From NCBI RefSeq assembly GCF_029784155.1, contig NC_073691.1:127410714-127474713 (forward strand): a DNA stretch of 64,000 nucleotides, given 5' to 3'. Each line of letters starts with the position of its first letter. Position 1 is the first letter of the stretch. Under the pieces are notes generated by a model that was given only the letters and a program-made list of their open reading frames with translations, made no database searches and was not told the DNA's origin. Positions 11,236 to 21,985 of the stretch are shown piece after piece. Both the position numbers and the translations under genes were made by a program. Source of the stretch: Uranotaenia lowii (taxonomy: Eukaryota > Arthropoda > Insecta > Diptera > Culicidae).

Positions 11236-11696
11236 GTTACAAAATCTCCCAATTGCTAGATGTGAGGTCTCAGAATCATCTGTAGCAGGAGTTCAAGATC
11301 AGACAATATCAAAACAGAACTAGATCTAGATCTGGGACAGAAGCTCCGTTAAATCGACATCTCGAAGCTTAGGTGCGGTTATGAATGCCAAACATTGAAA
11401 ACCTACTCAATACTAGAATTGAAAGTGTTTGTCATCCATTGTTTTTTTTGGTTGTGACTATTTTAGATCCCGAAATTTTGATTCCGGATAATATCGATTT
11501 TTTGGATCAACTTAACCAATGTATGTCAAAAATATAAAAACATGGACATACTGTCAATACCATAAGACTTTTGTAATCAGAATACCTGATGTTACCACGA
11601 AATAGCTACTGTTCAAACTTTTTCATCTATGTTTAAAATATTCCCTGAACAAAAATAATCAAGTTTCAATAAAAAAAACCACATTTAAATGCTTAC
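11236..11696. other. Intron sequence just downstream of the 11.7-kb exon
   Basis: No coding frame or element recognised. Minus-strand transcription would run through it after the exon at 11697-11804. Confidence 0.4.
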
Positions 11697-11804
11697 CAAG
11701 GGCAGGGTCTAGTACGGCTTGGGCGGCTTGCTCTTCCCCCACCGGCGTTTTCAGCCACATTTTTTTCAGCTTCATTGCTACGGGGGAATCGTCGGACGTT
11801 GCCA
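11697..11804 (-). CDS. Internal exon, probably of the MTA1-like gene
   Basis: This 108-bp exon is bounded by a good acceptor (cttctctctag) and donor (G|gtaagc) on the minus strand. It is open throughout in one frame: 35 codons reading ATSDDSPVAMKLKKMWLKTP, then VGEEQAAQAVLDPAL. It starts with the last two bases of a split codon and ends with the first base of the next. The upstream exon at 42371-42532 ends with one base (A), so joining them gives ATG and an uninterrupted frame. Its GC content is far higher than the surroundings. Length divisible by three and identical phases at both ends mean it could be a cassette exon in the BAH region. Membership in the MTA1-like gene is inferred from phase, strand and order; I do not recognise this peptide in the family. 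Confidence 0.6.
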
Positions 11805-12538
11805 CTAGAGAGAAGAGGTAAGAAGAAATAGTTTCAGTTGAAATATTTCATATGACAGATAAAATAACAACAATAGACGGCGAGTCGAATTTATATCGAA
11901 CAGTTTCCTGGAAGAACACTTACAACACATACTATTATCTACCGGTACAATCAGAAACTACGCATGGAAAAACCATCCTCTTCTAGTTTCTGTTCTTTTC
12001 TCGGTAACAAGGATGTACCTTAACTTGTTTTTCTCCAGTGCATTGTGAAAGTTTCCCCCAGAGCCGATGGTACACGTAAAGGAACAAGCCGAATAATTAA
12101 TTGCAAAATAGGCTCCCATAAGCATATTGAACATTTTTGAGAATATTGAGTTCATACCACGATGTGCACAGACGAAACAGTCTAAATGCATTCTTCTGTC
12201 TCAGCATTTTGGGTTCAGATCAAAATCAAAACCAATTTAAACTGCAATGCGTTTCCGGACAGGGAAAGATTTCTCGTTGCACAGGCTTGTCGATAAGCTC
12301 TTTTTTTTCACATTTTTCTGTATTGATTGCCCAAATATTCGACCGAACTTGAAAATTAAACTACAGAAGGAATTAAAAATTCTAATTAAATATTCAATCG
12401 ACGTGTGAAACCTATTGCATGATGGAAAATTCAGGAGCCTATCCACTTGTTAAAAACTAGGAATAGTGCGAATTTATAGAAGCCTTCAGGATTATTAATG
12501 TTATGCACCTACATATGTATATTATATGAATTTTCATT
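11805..12538. other. Intron sequence, no recognised element
   Basis: Start of the proposed 30.6-kb intron (read on the plus strand). Small overlapping frames lie near 11960-12450 on both strands without family resemblance. Confidence 0.4.
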
Positions 12539-12546
12539 TGAATAGT

Positions 12547-12745
12547 AAAAGGGCTTATGATATAGCTCAGTTGGCAAGTCAGTTGCCTTCTGAGCCGATG
12601 TCTGCGAGTTTTCGAGCCCCAGAGTGAGTATCGAACACAGTTGTACCGGATAAATTTTTCAATAACTGTCTGCCAACTGCAACGTTGATATAAAGTCGCA
12701 AATGCCGTAGCGATGGCAGAACGACTATAATCGAAACAAAAAAAA
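12547..12745 (+). mobile_element. tRNA-derived SINE with 8-bp target duplication
   Basis: The 5' part is tRNA-like: an A-box-type TAGCTCAGTTGG near 12563 and a degenerate B box (TTTTCGAGCCCC) about 40 bp later. A body follows, ending in CGACTATAATCGAAAC and an A-rich tail. TGAATAGT occurs directly on both sides (12539-12546 and 12746-12753), a target-site duplication. The 3' ACTATAATCG motif is, as I recall, common in mosquito SINEs. Confidence 0.75.
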
Positions 12746-12929
12746 TGAATAGTTTGATAATTGAGTTGTTAAAAATTAAGCAGGCAACTTGACAAAAAAA
12801 TGTAAATAACTCTCAACTCGCATTATTGACATTGGTTCATTCGACAATTTCGATGCCAACCTCAGGACTTGCATTGGAATCAATTTGTTGATTATAGGCT
12901 TATTATAAAGTTAAGCTTCACTAATATTT

Positions 12930-12990
12930 TTATTTAGTTATCATTAAGATCAACATGAATCCGTTGATGTTTTACACAAATGAACAAATG
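12930..12990 (+). mobile_element. 3' tail remnant of the LINE found at 61.2-62.2 kb
   Basis: About 58 bp (TAGTTATCATTAAGATCAAC, then GAATCCGTTGATGTTTTACA) match the 3' untranslated tail at about 62145-62200. Both copies keep an ATCAAC/GTTGAT inverted pair around a short loop, followed by an ACAAA-type tail. Confidence 0.6.
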
Positions 12991-14755
12991 TACCATTCGT
13001 TAGGCTCTACCAAATTTCGAAAAATCTTACAAAAATCAGTTGGTTCCTAATGAAAGTTTGCTCTATGTGTACCTCTAAGCACAAAACTTTCGATAATGCT
13101 CGCGAAAGTTGTGTAGTCTAATACACAAAAAAAAACGTAGAGTCAGCAGAAAACCGAAGCATACCTCGAAGATAACCCTTTTTCGTGGCATTTTTTGTAC
13201 CTGGCGGTTCTAATCGGATTTTGAATTTCATTCTTCACTTTTCCAACTGCTATTCACCAGGTGGCCCATCATCAAATGTTACTTTTTGGGAGTTTCTTTG
13301 GGTTTTGGGCTGTGCTTTTGGTGTTCGCATTCTACCACTGTACCCCACGAAGATGTGACGGGTAAGTGAGATTTGTTCTGAACACCGGTTCGAATTTGAA
13401 AATATGAGTTCTTATGAGATGTGCTTCAGTTTTTAGCTATACCTTATATGCATGTACTTCACCTATCGCGATCGGACTTTGAAACACTTCGAGCCAAGTC
13501 TGATCCTCTTGGGTGAAATAGAACGGTCGTCTACGTGCCACAAGTGATGGAGGAAAGATCTCCAAACATTCTAATGGAGCCCTCAATTATCACTTCACAC
13601 GATACGGAAATGTTAAAAAATTATTGTTACGATTTTGTACTTTATGTATTCGACCCAAACCTAGATTTTTCACAGTTTGGATTTTTTTCCATAAAGCTGG
13701 TGTTTGATCTGCATTTCTCTCGCCGACAGTTGGCTAGTATTGAGAAAACGGTAGACACTGAATCTATCGCTGACTCCACAACCTCTGCTGTTCTGGAAAG
13801 GGTATTAAAGGAATAACAATTAAAAATGGTTCGGACATGTCACAAGACATTATTGGATTGAAATAAGAATCATGGCGATAAACCCGAAAATAGAATTTGA
13901 GCTTGGCTCCGCATAATATTTCCGGGGTTTGAAGTATTCAGAAGCCCTTTCGGAACCTCTGTTGAATACTCCATATCTACGTGCAAACTGCAAAGTAAAC
14001 CTTATTGCTTCAAGGAATACGACATATGCGTTTAACACGATTTTTCTGTGTTACAAATAGTTTATACAAGGAGAGCCGTAAGCGGTGAGGATTGATAAAC
14101 TAAAAACGAAAAAATGCTTTTATATGCTTAATTTTGGAAGAAAAAAACGTTTACCTATTAATTCCTACCTATGCAAAGTGTTTCATTGACGGTTTCGTTT
14201 TACCTAGAAACGTGTTGAATATTTCTCAAAAACATTTTTAAAGGTTTCAAAATGTCGGTAGTAAACATATCTAACAAATACAATCCCGTTTTCACATAAG
14301 CTATATCCCAGTTATTAATTAAAGCTTATTGTGAAAATTATAAAGTGATTTTAAGAAAAAAATATGTTTTCACACGATCAATCAATTTCTTCCAACAAAA
14401 ATACAAATTTCTTGACTTGTAATTCCACACAAATCAAAAAGAACCATTAATTTCATTTTCCATTTAGATTATACAATTTAAAAAAAGTGAAGACTTATCG
14501 TTGAACGAAGAAACAAACATCTCATGGAAAGTTCAAAATTCCATAGATACAACATTTAATAATTGGAGGATAAAATACAAACTCACCTATTTTTTTGTAA
14601 CCTGAAACACGTTAAGATTTTTCCTAATTTAATCGATGTTTATTCGACAATAAACATTAAGTAATCGTTAATTCAGAATTCGGAATCACTTATTGGTAGC
14701 AGGACCTACCGTGTCCCCTGCAAAAAATCTGTTACCGCGAAAGCGGTTTGTTAAC
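12991..14755. other. Intron sequence, no recognised gene
   Basis: Holds short frames on both strands (for example 13535-13816 plus, 13850-14038 minus) that I cannot assign. Nothing with splice signals convincing enough to call. Confidence 0.4.
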
Positions 14756-15906
14756 ATATAGAGCAGGCATGTCAAACTGGGGGTTTGCGGGCCGCATGCG
14801 GCCCTCGGCCTTGGTCAATGCGGCCCGCGTAGCCCCGTCTTAAATTGTCCCATAAAAAAACACCACCGATTTTTATGTAAAATATTACTCCAAAAAACTA
14901 AAGTTGAATGTAACGTTTTCAACTTAATGCAAATGTTTTTCGATGTTCAAATTTCCTTTCAGAAAAACACGTGTAACATTGTTGCTCTGAACCACAGATT
15001 GAGGTGAGATTCCGCTTCCGTGTAAGATTGTGCGTAAACATTCATAGCGTAAACAACATAAATATCTTCCAAGTATTTTGGTAGGTACTATTATTTTTGC
15101 TTTACCGAAGGAACATCAGACATATTGTGATATTTTGTTAAAAAAACATTATTCGTTGTAAAAAAGCACGTGCTAAATAATCAAAAATTTTCCGTGAGTA
15201 AATTTGTAGCTCTGAATAATTTTATTTCAGTGACCACTTGTATAACGTTCTTCTTCTTCTTCTTCGTTCTTTTGCTGACACTACTGGTAGCTGTCATCTT
15301 GTTGGTGGCACAGCTTTGTTTGCTATATTGCCAACTTATTATTGTTTATAGTCGGTTGGACTTTTCTTGTTTGATAGGTATTTTGTTTCAGAGACAGTAT
15401 TTACTTTTTAATGTAACATTGTTTGCATTAGAGTTCGAGTTTGGATTCTTTTCTAACGTTTAGTTAATTTCGCGGTGAGTTTGTTGGTTGCACCGGAATT
15501 GAACAAAAACATATCCCACCGCTGGAGTCTTCTTATTGTCTCAAACCTATCCGAATACGTGAGTATAAACAGCATACATTTTTAATAACACTAGTTAACA
15601 ATATTTTTAGTTCGTAAATTGAGAGTCATTTTTAATACTATACCGGTCACTGAAATAAAAAAAAATCGAAAATTTTGATTATTGCAGTTTTTGAAATACT
15701 GTAAAATGAAAAAAAATTGTGTTTTTTAAAAAATATCTTCAGCTACTGTTCATAAAATTATCATTTTCTATAAACTGACCAATAAACTGCTCTTCGCAGA
15801 TATTTTTTTGACATCTTTCCGGATTCAGAGATCGATTTTAAATTTGAAACTTGACCGTCAATAAATAAAGTTAAGTTTTTTTGTAAACAATTGCAATCAC
15901 ATCATA

Positions 15907-16166
15907 TGAGGGCCTCAAAGCCAAAGGGGTATTAGTGCACAAAAGCTACTTTCGAGATAGCACGCTTCAAAGTTTCTTTGATGTGCGATTTTCCATATAC
16001 TTTTTGGGAAGTTGTAGTGTTTTTCCGTTCCAAAAATTATGAAGATAAAATTATAAAAATCTAAAATAAGCACTGAATAAAGATTTTAATACAACTAATT
16101 GCTTAGAGTGATTATCTCAAAAATGATCATTTTTGCAATTACACCCCTTTGGCTCAAAGAGCTTCA
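15907..16166. mobile_element. 260-bp MITE nested in the hAT element
   Basis: The ends TGAGGGCCTCAAAGCCAAAG and, reverse-complemented, TGAAGCTCTTTGAGCCAAAG face each other, each followed by GGGT. TA flanks both ends. The TIR matches that of the MITE at 46620-46871 and has the same layout as the ends of 3522-4899 (TGAGGCCCTT then AGGGGTG). Confidence 0.65.
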
Positions 16167-17827
16167 TATATAAGCCAATATGTCAGAGCTTTTTTTCTCA
16201 GAAAAATAGAAATTAATACAGACAAAGAATTAGTTACTACAGCACCATATACTAGCAGGAGAAAAATTCAGGACGAAAAAAGAATATTTCAGGCAAAATG
16301 GGAGTGAGTTATTGATATTGTCATTGAAGTTGAAATCCGAAGTTTTCGCGCTGGTGATCGGCAACCTTGCCAACTAGCGACGTTGTGAAATATCATTACT
16401 GGCAACGCTTTTGTAAAGTAATAACCAGCGTGCCTATACAGCTACGGGTGGTTGCATATTGAGCAACAGTAGGCAAGGAGTACCAAAAGTTTTTCATTGG
16501 TGGGGGGTGGAGACGGAGCGCTTTTTGACAGCGAATTGTTTGCCTACCATGCCTATGATTACGATTGCCTGTCACAAGACGATTCCGTGTATTCACGCAG
16601 AGTAAACTTGAATTTTGGAACGAACTAAATCTGACTTTGATTCAAAACATTCATTTTTTTGAATCCAGCTCCTGTTTTCTTTAAATCAATGAATTATAGT
16701 TTTTATTGAAAAGAATAATTTTTGAAAGAATACATTTTTTGAATTGAATAACTTTGGACTTTGATTTCAAACAAATTCTTTGATTCAAAAGAAATTTGTT
16801 CAATTGCATATTTTCTTAGAAACAAAGTAAATTTTCTTTCAACCGATGAAAAATGTTTTAAACTGAAAAGAATAATTTTTTGAAACAAAAACTTCAAACT
16901 TAGAAGATATTTTGCATTGACTTGCAAGAAGAACAGAAAACCGAAAAATCGAATAAAGTTCGGCCGCTCGTTTTGAAAATCAAACCAGTGAATCGGAGTA
17001 AGCTATAAATAAGGAGGATAAAGGATGCAAAATGGTAATTGTAAGTTAATAAATACTGAATATTTAAGTGAATTCAAGATTTTCTAAAACGCTTGTATAG
17101 TTACAGGACCACGGCCGACGGATAGATTTCCAAGTCACTCGAACATGGAGAAAGCTGCGCAAAGTAACACCTCCCCAAATCCCGCGGTCGTATTTTTTCG
17201 GCCCAATCTTCAACGGCAATCACCAGTCTGACCAGCCAGCAGCTGGAGTGGCTCTCGGAAGTTTATTGACCGGCCCACGGAGAATGCGAAACTTTGTCAA
17301 CGATATCAAGGACCCTACTCGGTTACAGTGAACCAGTGTTTTATGTGTTTGTGAATAAAAAAGAATTTAAGAACTAAAATTGTATCTTTTTATTATTCAA
17401 ACTCCTAATAGGAACTTCGAAACAACAGGGTAAAAATCTTCCAATTGGAATAAATGGAAAATGGTTCAATGAATAAATGCTTTTAAATCTATATCTAAAT
17501 TACCTTTGAGCAAATATAATAACTTTAAATCAAATGAAACTGGTTTTTGTATCAAAGCATAAATATTTTCAACCTAAGATTTTTCAAAAGAAAAAATCTC
17601 TGAAACAGAGGAAAATGCATTTGAACCAAAGGATTTTTTATTTATACCAAAACCAAAGGAAAAAATCCTTTGTTTTTGCAGCACTTTCCTTTGAAATAAA
17701 AAATCTTTGGTATAAGAACACACCCGAAGTTGTACACGTCCTGATAATAACTTGTCGCCAGTGAGTGTCGCCAGTAAATGTCGCCAGCGCTCATTGACGA
17801 TAACTCCGGTTTGGGGATTCAGCGACA

Positions 17828-18049
17828 ATGTTAAACAAAATAATCTGCTTGATATGTAATTTCAGCATAAGTGTACCAAAAGAGTACAATGTCAAAGGAC
17901 ACTACTCTAGCGACAAAAAAGCTTATGATGCTTACACGAGAAATTTGTTGCCGGAATTCTTGCTATGTTTGCAAGTACCTATCTATGTGAGCAGTTTTTT
18001 TTTCCATAATGAAAGCTACAAAAACTCCTCATTGTTCGAGATTAACTGA
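17828..18049 (+). pseudogene. BED-type zinc finger remnant of an hAT transposase
   Basis: The frame reads IICLICNFSISVPKEYNVKG, then HYSSDKKAYDAY. This closely follows the CxxC-x-KEYNxxRHY-xxxH/YDxY pattern of hAT (Charlie/GTF2IRD2-like) BED fingers. The CLIC cysteine pair and the first histidine remain; the second histidine appears changed (SSDKKAYD). A stop follows at about 18047, and the catalytic domain is absent. It lies 330 bp inside the right terminus of the hAT element on the plus strand. Confidence 0.6.
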
Positions 18050-18382
18050 TACAAATTTATCATCAATAATAACAGTGTCAGTGCCAAATAAACTTCAACT
18101 TGATATTAATGAACTAGTATCTCAGAGAAGATGTCAATCATAAGTACAATAGATATAATGCATTATAATATAAGAATGTTAAACATTAAAAGCTTTAATA
18201 AAAATTTAACGCAAAATTTCATTCCAAGTTTACTTTTAACTATATTCCATTGTATTGTATCTAATCTTCGCGAAACTAATATGTTATGTTTTCTAGCTGA
18301 TTTTGGCTGCGGCCCTCTACGTCGTAGAAAATTTTTAATGCGGCCCGCACACCTAAACGAGTTTGACATGCCTGATATAGAG

Positions 18383-18830
18383 GAAAGTGTTCCTAAATGC
18401 GGCTAGCGGGTTACAGCCGTTTGATGAAACAGCTGGCGAAACAATATATCTAATCAAAAATATTTAAAATTTTATGAATTTACAAATTCTTTTTGTTAAT
18501 TCATACATGGTTTTGTTTTTTTACATGTTATTTTCAAATATTTTTTTTTTAATTATACGTAAAGAAGACTTAAACAAAAACTTGGGTGGTTTTTGTTTCT
18601 CATTCAGATGAACATAATTTTATATGGGACCTTCTCCGTACCCGTTTTGAAGGTGGAACGTTGCTTGTGGAACAAAGTTCAAGAAAATTTCTCGAAAAAT
18701 TTTTTAGTTGGGTCATATTTTTTTATTGATGGTGGCACAGCTCTCAAAAGTGGGAGAGATCTTCAAAAATAATGGATCATCTTGTGATGTCAAAGCTTAC
18801 ATGTGTACACAATTTCACGAAAAAAAACGG
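18383..18830. other. AT-rich intron sequence, nothing recognised
   Basis: Long T runs near 18530-18560. No frame or element end seen. Confidence 0.45.
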
Positions 18831-18832
18831 TA

Positions 18833-19701
18833 GAGGAGTGTGGGCTATCATGGGCCACTTTATTATATAAGATAACACAAAATAAATGGAAACGTTTTCT
18901 ACATTTTTATGGTATCATTAGGTAATTTTTTCATAAATTAATTTCTCCGGGTTCTATCTGTTTGAAAAAAGTATTTTTTATTTTTGGATTTTGAAAAATG
19001 ATGGGATGGGCTACCAATTCCAAATTGACTAGATAACGTGTAAAGTTTATGAGTTGATCCAAAACTGAAAGTTCATAATTCATTCAGTTATTTTAAAGCG
19101 ATTTCATGTGAGGAAATAAAAGAGAGAGTTGTGTATGATCGAATAATTCCTAAAACCTGACTCGCGAACGTTTCGGCAAAATTCCTTATATTTTTCATAA
19201 CTCTTCATTTGGCATAAGAAAACTTAACAGATAGGAAAAAAGGTATTTTAAGTTCTGAATGTGTCTAAAACATAATAATATAGGTGGCCTAAGATACCCC
19301 ACAAAATGTGGCCTACGATTCCCCACAAGCTATGATTTGCAAATTGGTTGCGTTTGTGTGACTTATTGATGTTTCATCAAAAATTCCTTTTCCACGTGAA
19401 AGAGCATGACAAAACTAAGATCCTAAGCGTATGAGCATATTTTTGTTATGAGCTTTAGATTCTACTTCGATACAATTAGCGGGTGCCTTTTTAAATATGT
19501 AACCTTTTTTTTTTTAATTTTTTTAAGCTTGATAAATAAAAGAAACATATTATGCGTATTTAAGTCAACAACATATAGAAAAATATGCTCTCGCAAAGCG
19601 ACGACGATGACTGTTGGATTTTGATTTTTGTCTCAACACACATTTGAGATATTTAGAGTTGCCCACGTTTCTCCCACGGCCCAAGTTACCCCGCTTTCCA
19701 C
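18833..19701. mobile_element. Non-coding TIR element, copy A
   Basis: Imperfect TIRs of about 25 bp (GAGGAGTGTGGGCTATCATG at the left; GTGGAAAGCGGGGTAACTTG when the right end is reverse-complemented) are each followed by GGCC, with TA outside both ends. At least four internal blocks match the sequence at 23.7-26.97 kb, where the related copy B is broken up by younger insertions. Confidence 0.55.
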
Positions 19702-19795
19702 TACGAAGTTGTTTGAGTTGGGCCGTATTAAACAATGATCTTGTAAGATATCCTCCATTTTGTAAGTGATAGCGGTCATTTTAATTCACCGCTTA

Positions 19796-20909
19796 AAGGG
19801 TGTTACGGTCAAAATTTGGTCAAGGGAAAACGCGTGTAAATCGATGAAATCGTTTATTTAAAAAATCAAATTAAATTTCTTTTTCAAGTTTAATTAGTAT
19901 AAAATTCAGGAAAAATATTAATAAGGCTTCCGCTTTTCCAAATCCGAATTGCTGGGCCTTACGCTTAACCCCTGCAATCAGATTTTGTACAAGCTGGCTG
20001 TTCACCTTCTTCGCCGCAGAAAGCCAGTTTGCCTTGAACTGCTGCTCGTCCTTAGCAGCTTTTTTGGTCTTCTTTAGGTTCCGCTTGACAATAGCCCAGT
20101 ATTTCTCAATTGGGCGGAGCTCTGGCGTGTTGGGAGAGTTCTTGTCCTTGGGAACCACCTGCACGTTGTTGGCGGCGTACCAGATGGCTTGCCAAACCAG
20201 ATATTTCTTCGCGAACTTTGACAGTTTCATGTGCTTGAAAATATCTGCTACCTTTCCCCTTCCTTTTGCCGTGTAAAACTCCTGTCCCGGAAGCTGCTTG
20301 TAGTCAGCTTTGACGTAGGTTTCGTCGTCCATTACCACGCAGTCAAACTTCGTCAGCATCGTCGTGTACAGTATCATCGTATCGTCGTATTTTGTTTATC
20401 ATTGCGTTTTGGAGTCACTACCTTCTTGTAAGTCGATAGTCCGTCTCGTTTTTTGGCTCGATGCACGGTTGTAGACGATACACCCAGCTTATTTGCGGCA
20501 TCTCGGAGAGAAAGGTCAGGGTTTCGCTTGGAACTACCGGCAACTCTCTTTATCGTCTCAGCGGGTTCCGGTTTTCGATTTCCCCCCGATCCAGACTTAA
20601 TGGCTGTCGACAAACGTTCCCCAAACATTTTAATTACATTTGTAATGGTTGATTTGGCAACTTTTAGCGATTTTGCCAGCTTTGCGTGCGAGTAGCTCGG
20701 ATTTTCGCGATGCGCGAGCCAAATTTTGATACGCTGCTCTTCTTCTTTGGACGGCATTTTGACAACTGAAGAGTGAATTCCAAAATCAAAATAGGAGCAA
20801 CATTCTACACTCACACACCTTCAAAATGAGGGGTGTTCAGGTTTTTAAATGCAAAATTGAAAGAAATACGTCAAGTTGATATTGACCTAATTTTGACCAT
20901 ATCCCCCTT
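19796..20909 (-). mobile_element. ITmD37E (Tc1/mariner, DD37E) copy 1, internally deleted
   Basis: The TIRs are AAGGGTGTTACGGTCAAAAT and, reverse-complemented from the right, AAGGGGGATATGGTCAAAAT. TA dinucleotides flank at 19794-19795 and 20910-20911. At 1114 bp it is shorter than copy 2 (1266 bp) because of a deletion in the catalytic domain. Confidence 0.85.
19871..20757 (-). pseudogene. DD37E transposase, frameshifted, second catalytic Asp deleted
   Basis: It begins MPSKEEEQRIKIWLAHRENP at 20757, with a paired helix-turn-helix DNA-binding domain (YSHAKLAKSLKVAKSTITN, then LSLRDAANKLGVSSTTVHRA). A frameshift near 20380 separates this from the catalytic part, which keeps the first box (VVMDDETYVKADY) and the third (PNTPELRPIEKYW). 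Between VWQAI and WYAANN, 58 residues (174 bp) present in copy 3 are missing. They include the FWxDLASCHY box with the second catalytic aspartate. Short gtac homology lies at the breakpoints. It cannot encode an active enzyme. Confidence 0.8.
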
Positions 20910-20991
20910 TAAAAAGAAAACGTGTTGTGCTCCATCTAAATTGTATTGTTTTTATTCTGGTAACACTAAAAAAACGGTTCTAAGCTCAAGA

Positions 20992-21027
20992 GTAGTAAGA
21001 TGCTAGCCATTAAATCATTGAAAGGTG
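20992..21027 (+). mobile_element. Fragment of the 42-kb SINE family
   Basis: AGTAAGATGCTAGCCATTA, then TCATTGAAAGRTGT, matches the body of the SINEs at 41661-41904 and 42596-42838. Neither the tRNA-like head nor the tail is present. Confidence 0.35.
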
Positions 21028-21269
21028 TTTTTATGTCACTTTCGACTTTTTATTTCTGACTCTTATTCATGAAAATGTTAAAAGAAGGTAATACAAATTA
21101 ATTTTTTGGAATTAAATCTGTAACTAGTTTCCAATTTGTTGATGTTTCACATGATTTCCCAATGAAATTTATAGAAATAGCGTCACAGAAAACCGTTACG
21201 GGATTTTAGGTTCAAATCACAGAATTCGAGATTTTTTTTGTCAAAAACAATTTTTTTGGCAACCTTGCA

Positions 21270-21985
21270 TGCTGAACAAACTCGACGACCTCACCGAAAG
21301 CTTCAGGGCAACAGGTCATAAAGTCAACATTGTAAAGACCAAGTCGATGAAGATCAACACAGAGAACTCCCTAGTTTCATGGTAGCTAGATAAAGCCTGA
21401 TGACAAAAAAGACATGGAGACCCAGATCAGAAAAGCCCGATTTGCGTTTGCAAGGCTCCGAAACATCAAGTGCTCACGTCAGATATCTCTACGAACAAAA
21501 ATCAGAATCTTCAAATCAAACGTCAAATCCATATTGCTGTACGGTTCGAAACTTGATGCACATATGCAGTAACGACCCAAAAAACTGCAAGTATTTCTGA
21601 ATCGCTGCCTGTGGAATATCATCCGCGCTTGGTGGCCTGGCTATTGGATCTTAAACGTAGAACTTCATCTCCGGTGTCATCAAAAGGTGCTAGAATTCAA
21701 GACTAGGGAGCCGAAAGTGGAGATGGATAGGACATAAGACGCTGCGAAAAGATGTGAAAGAGATTTGCAGAGAGGCGCTTCAGTGGGATCCAAAAGGACA
21801 TCGAAGGAGAGGCGGACCCAGAAGCTCGAGGCGGGAAGCTTAGCCACCGGAATCCGAACTGTAGACGAGAATCTTGACTGGGACTAAGTGAAGACGCTGG
21901 CTCCGAATCGTCGACATTGGAAGCCACGGCACTAAGCACCGGAGGATCGGCGCAGGAACATCAAGTAAGTTAAATAAGCTTAACA
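21270..21985 (+). pseudogene. RTE-like LINE reverse transcriptase, C-terminal remnant
   Basis: Frames read KVNIVKTKSMKINTENS, then METQIRKARFAFARLRNIKC and SRQISLRTKIRIF. DNA-level similarity continues to the usual WxW-GHxLRK and RRRGRPR-SWRR blocks (near 21720-21850). This is the segment after the YADD box of RTE-like non-LTR elements, which are very common in insects. The start is abrupt near 21270 (5' truncation). There are several frameshifts and stops. RTE is my best guess; CR1/L2-type elements share parts of this pattern. Confidence 0.55.

Larger units (their letters stand above)
14764..18374 (+). mobile_element. hAT element, 3.6 kb, with perfect 8-bp TSD
   Basis: The termini are perfect inverted repeats over 15 bp: CAGGCATGTCAAACT at the left, and its reverse complement at the right end. 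ATATAGAG flanks both ends exactly (14756-14763 and 18375-18382), as hAT insertion predicts. Subterminal GCGGCCCGC-type words occur at both ends. The interior holds a BED-finger fragment near the right end and a nested MITE at 15907-16166. No DDE/RW domain was found, so it is an internally deleted, non-autonomous copy. Confidence 0.85.

Noticed and set aside
12547..12620. Functional tRNA gene
   Set aside because: Only the A and B boxes resemble a tRNA; no acceptor stem forms, and the target duplication and tail show a SINE.
15170..15463. Hydrophobic 97-codon frame as a membrane protein
   Set aside because: The hydrophobic stretch comes from TTC and TTG runs inside a decayed hAT element.
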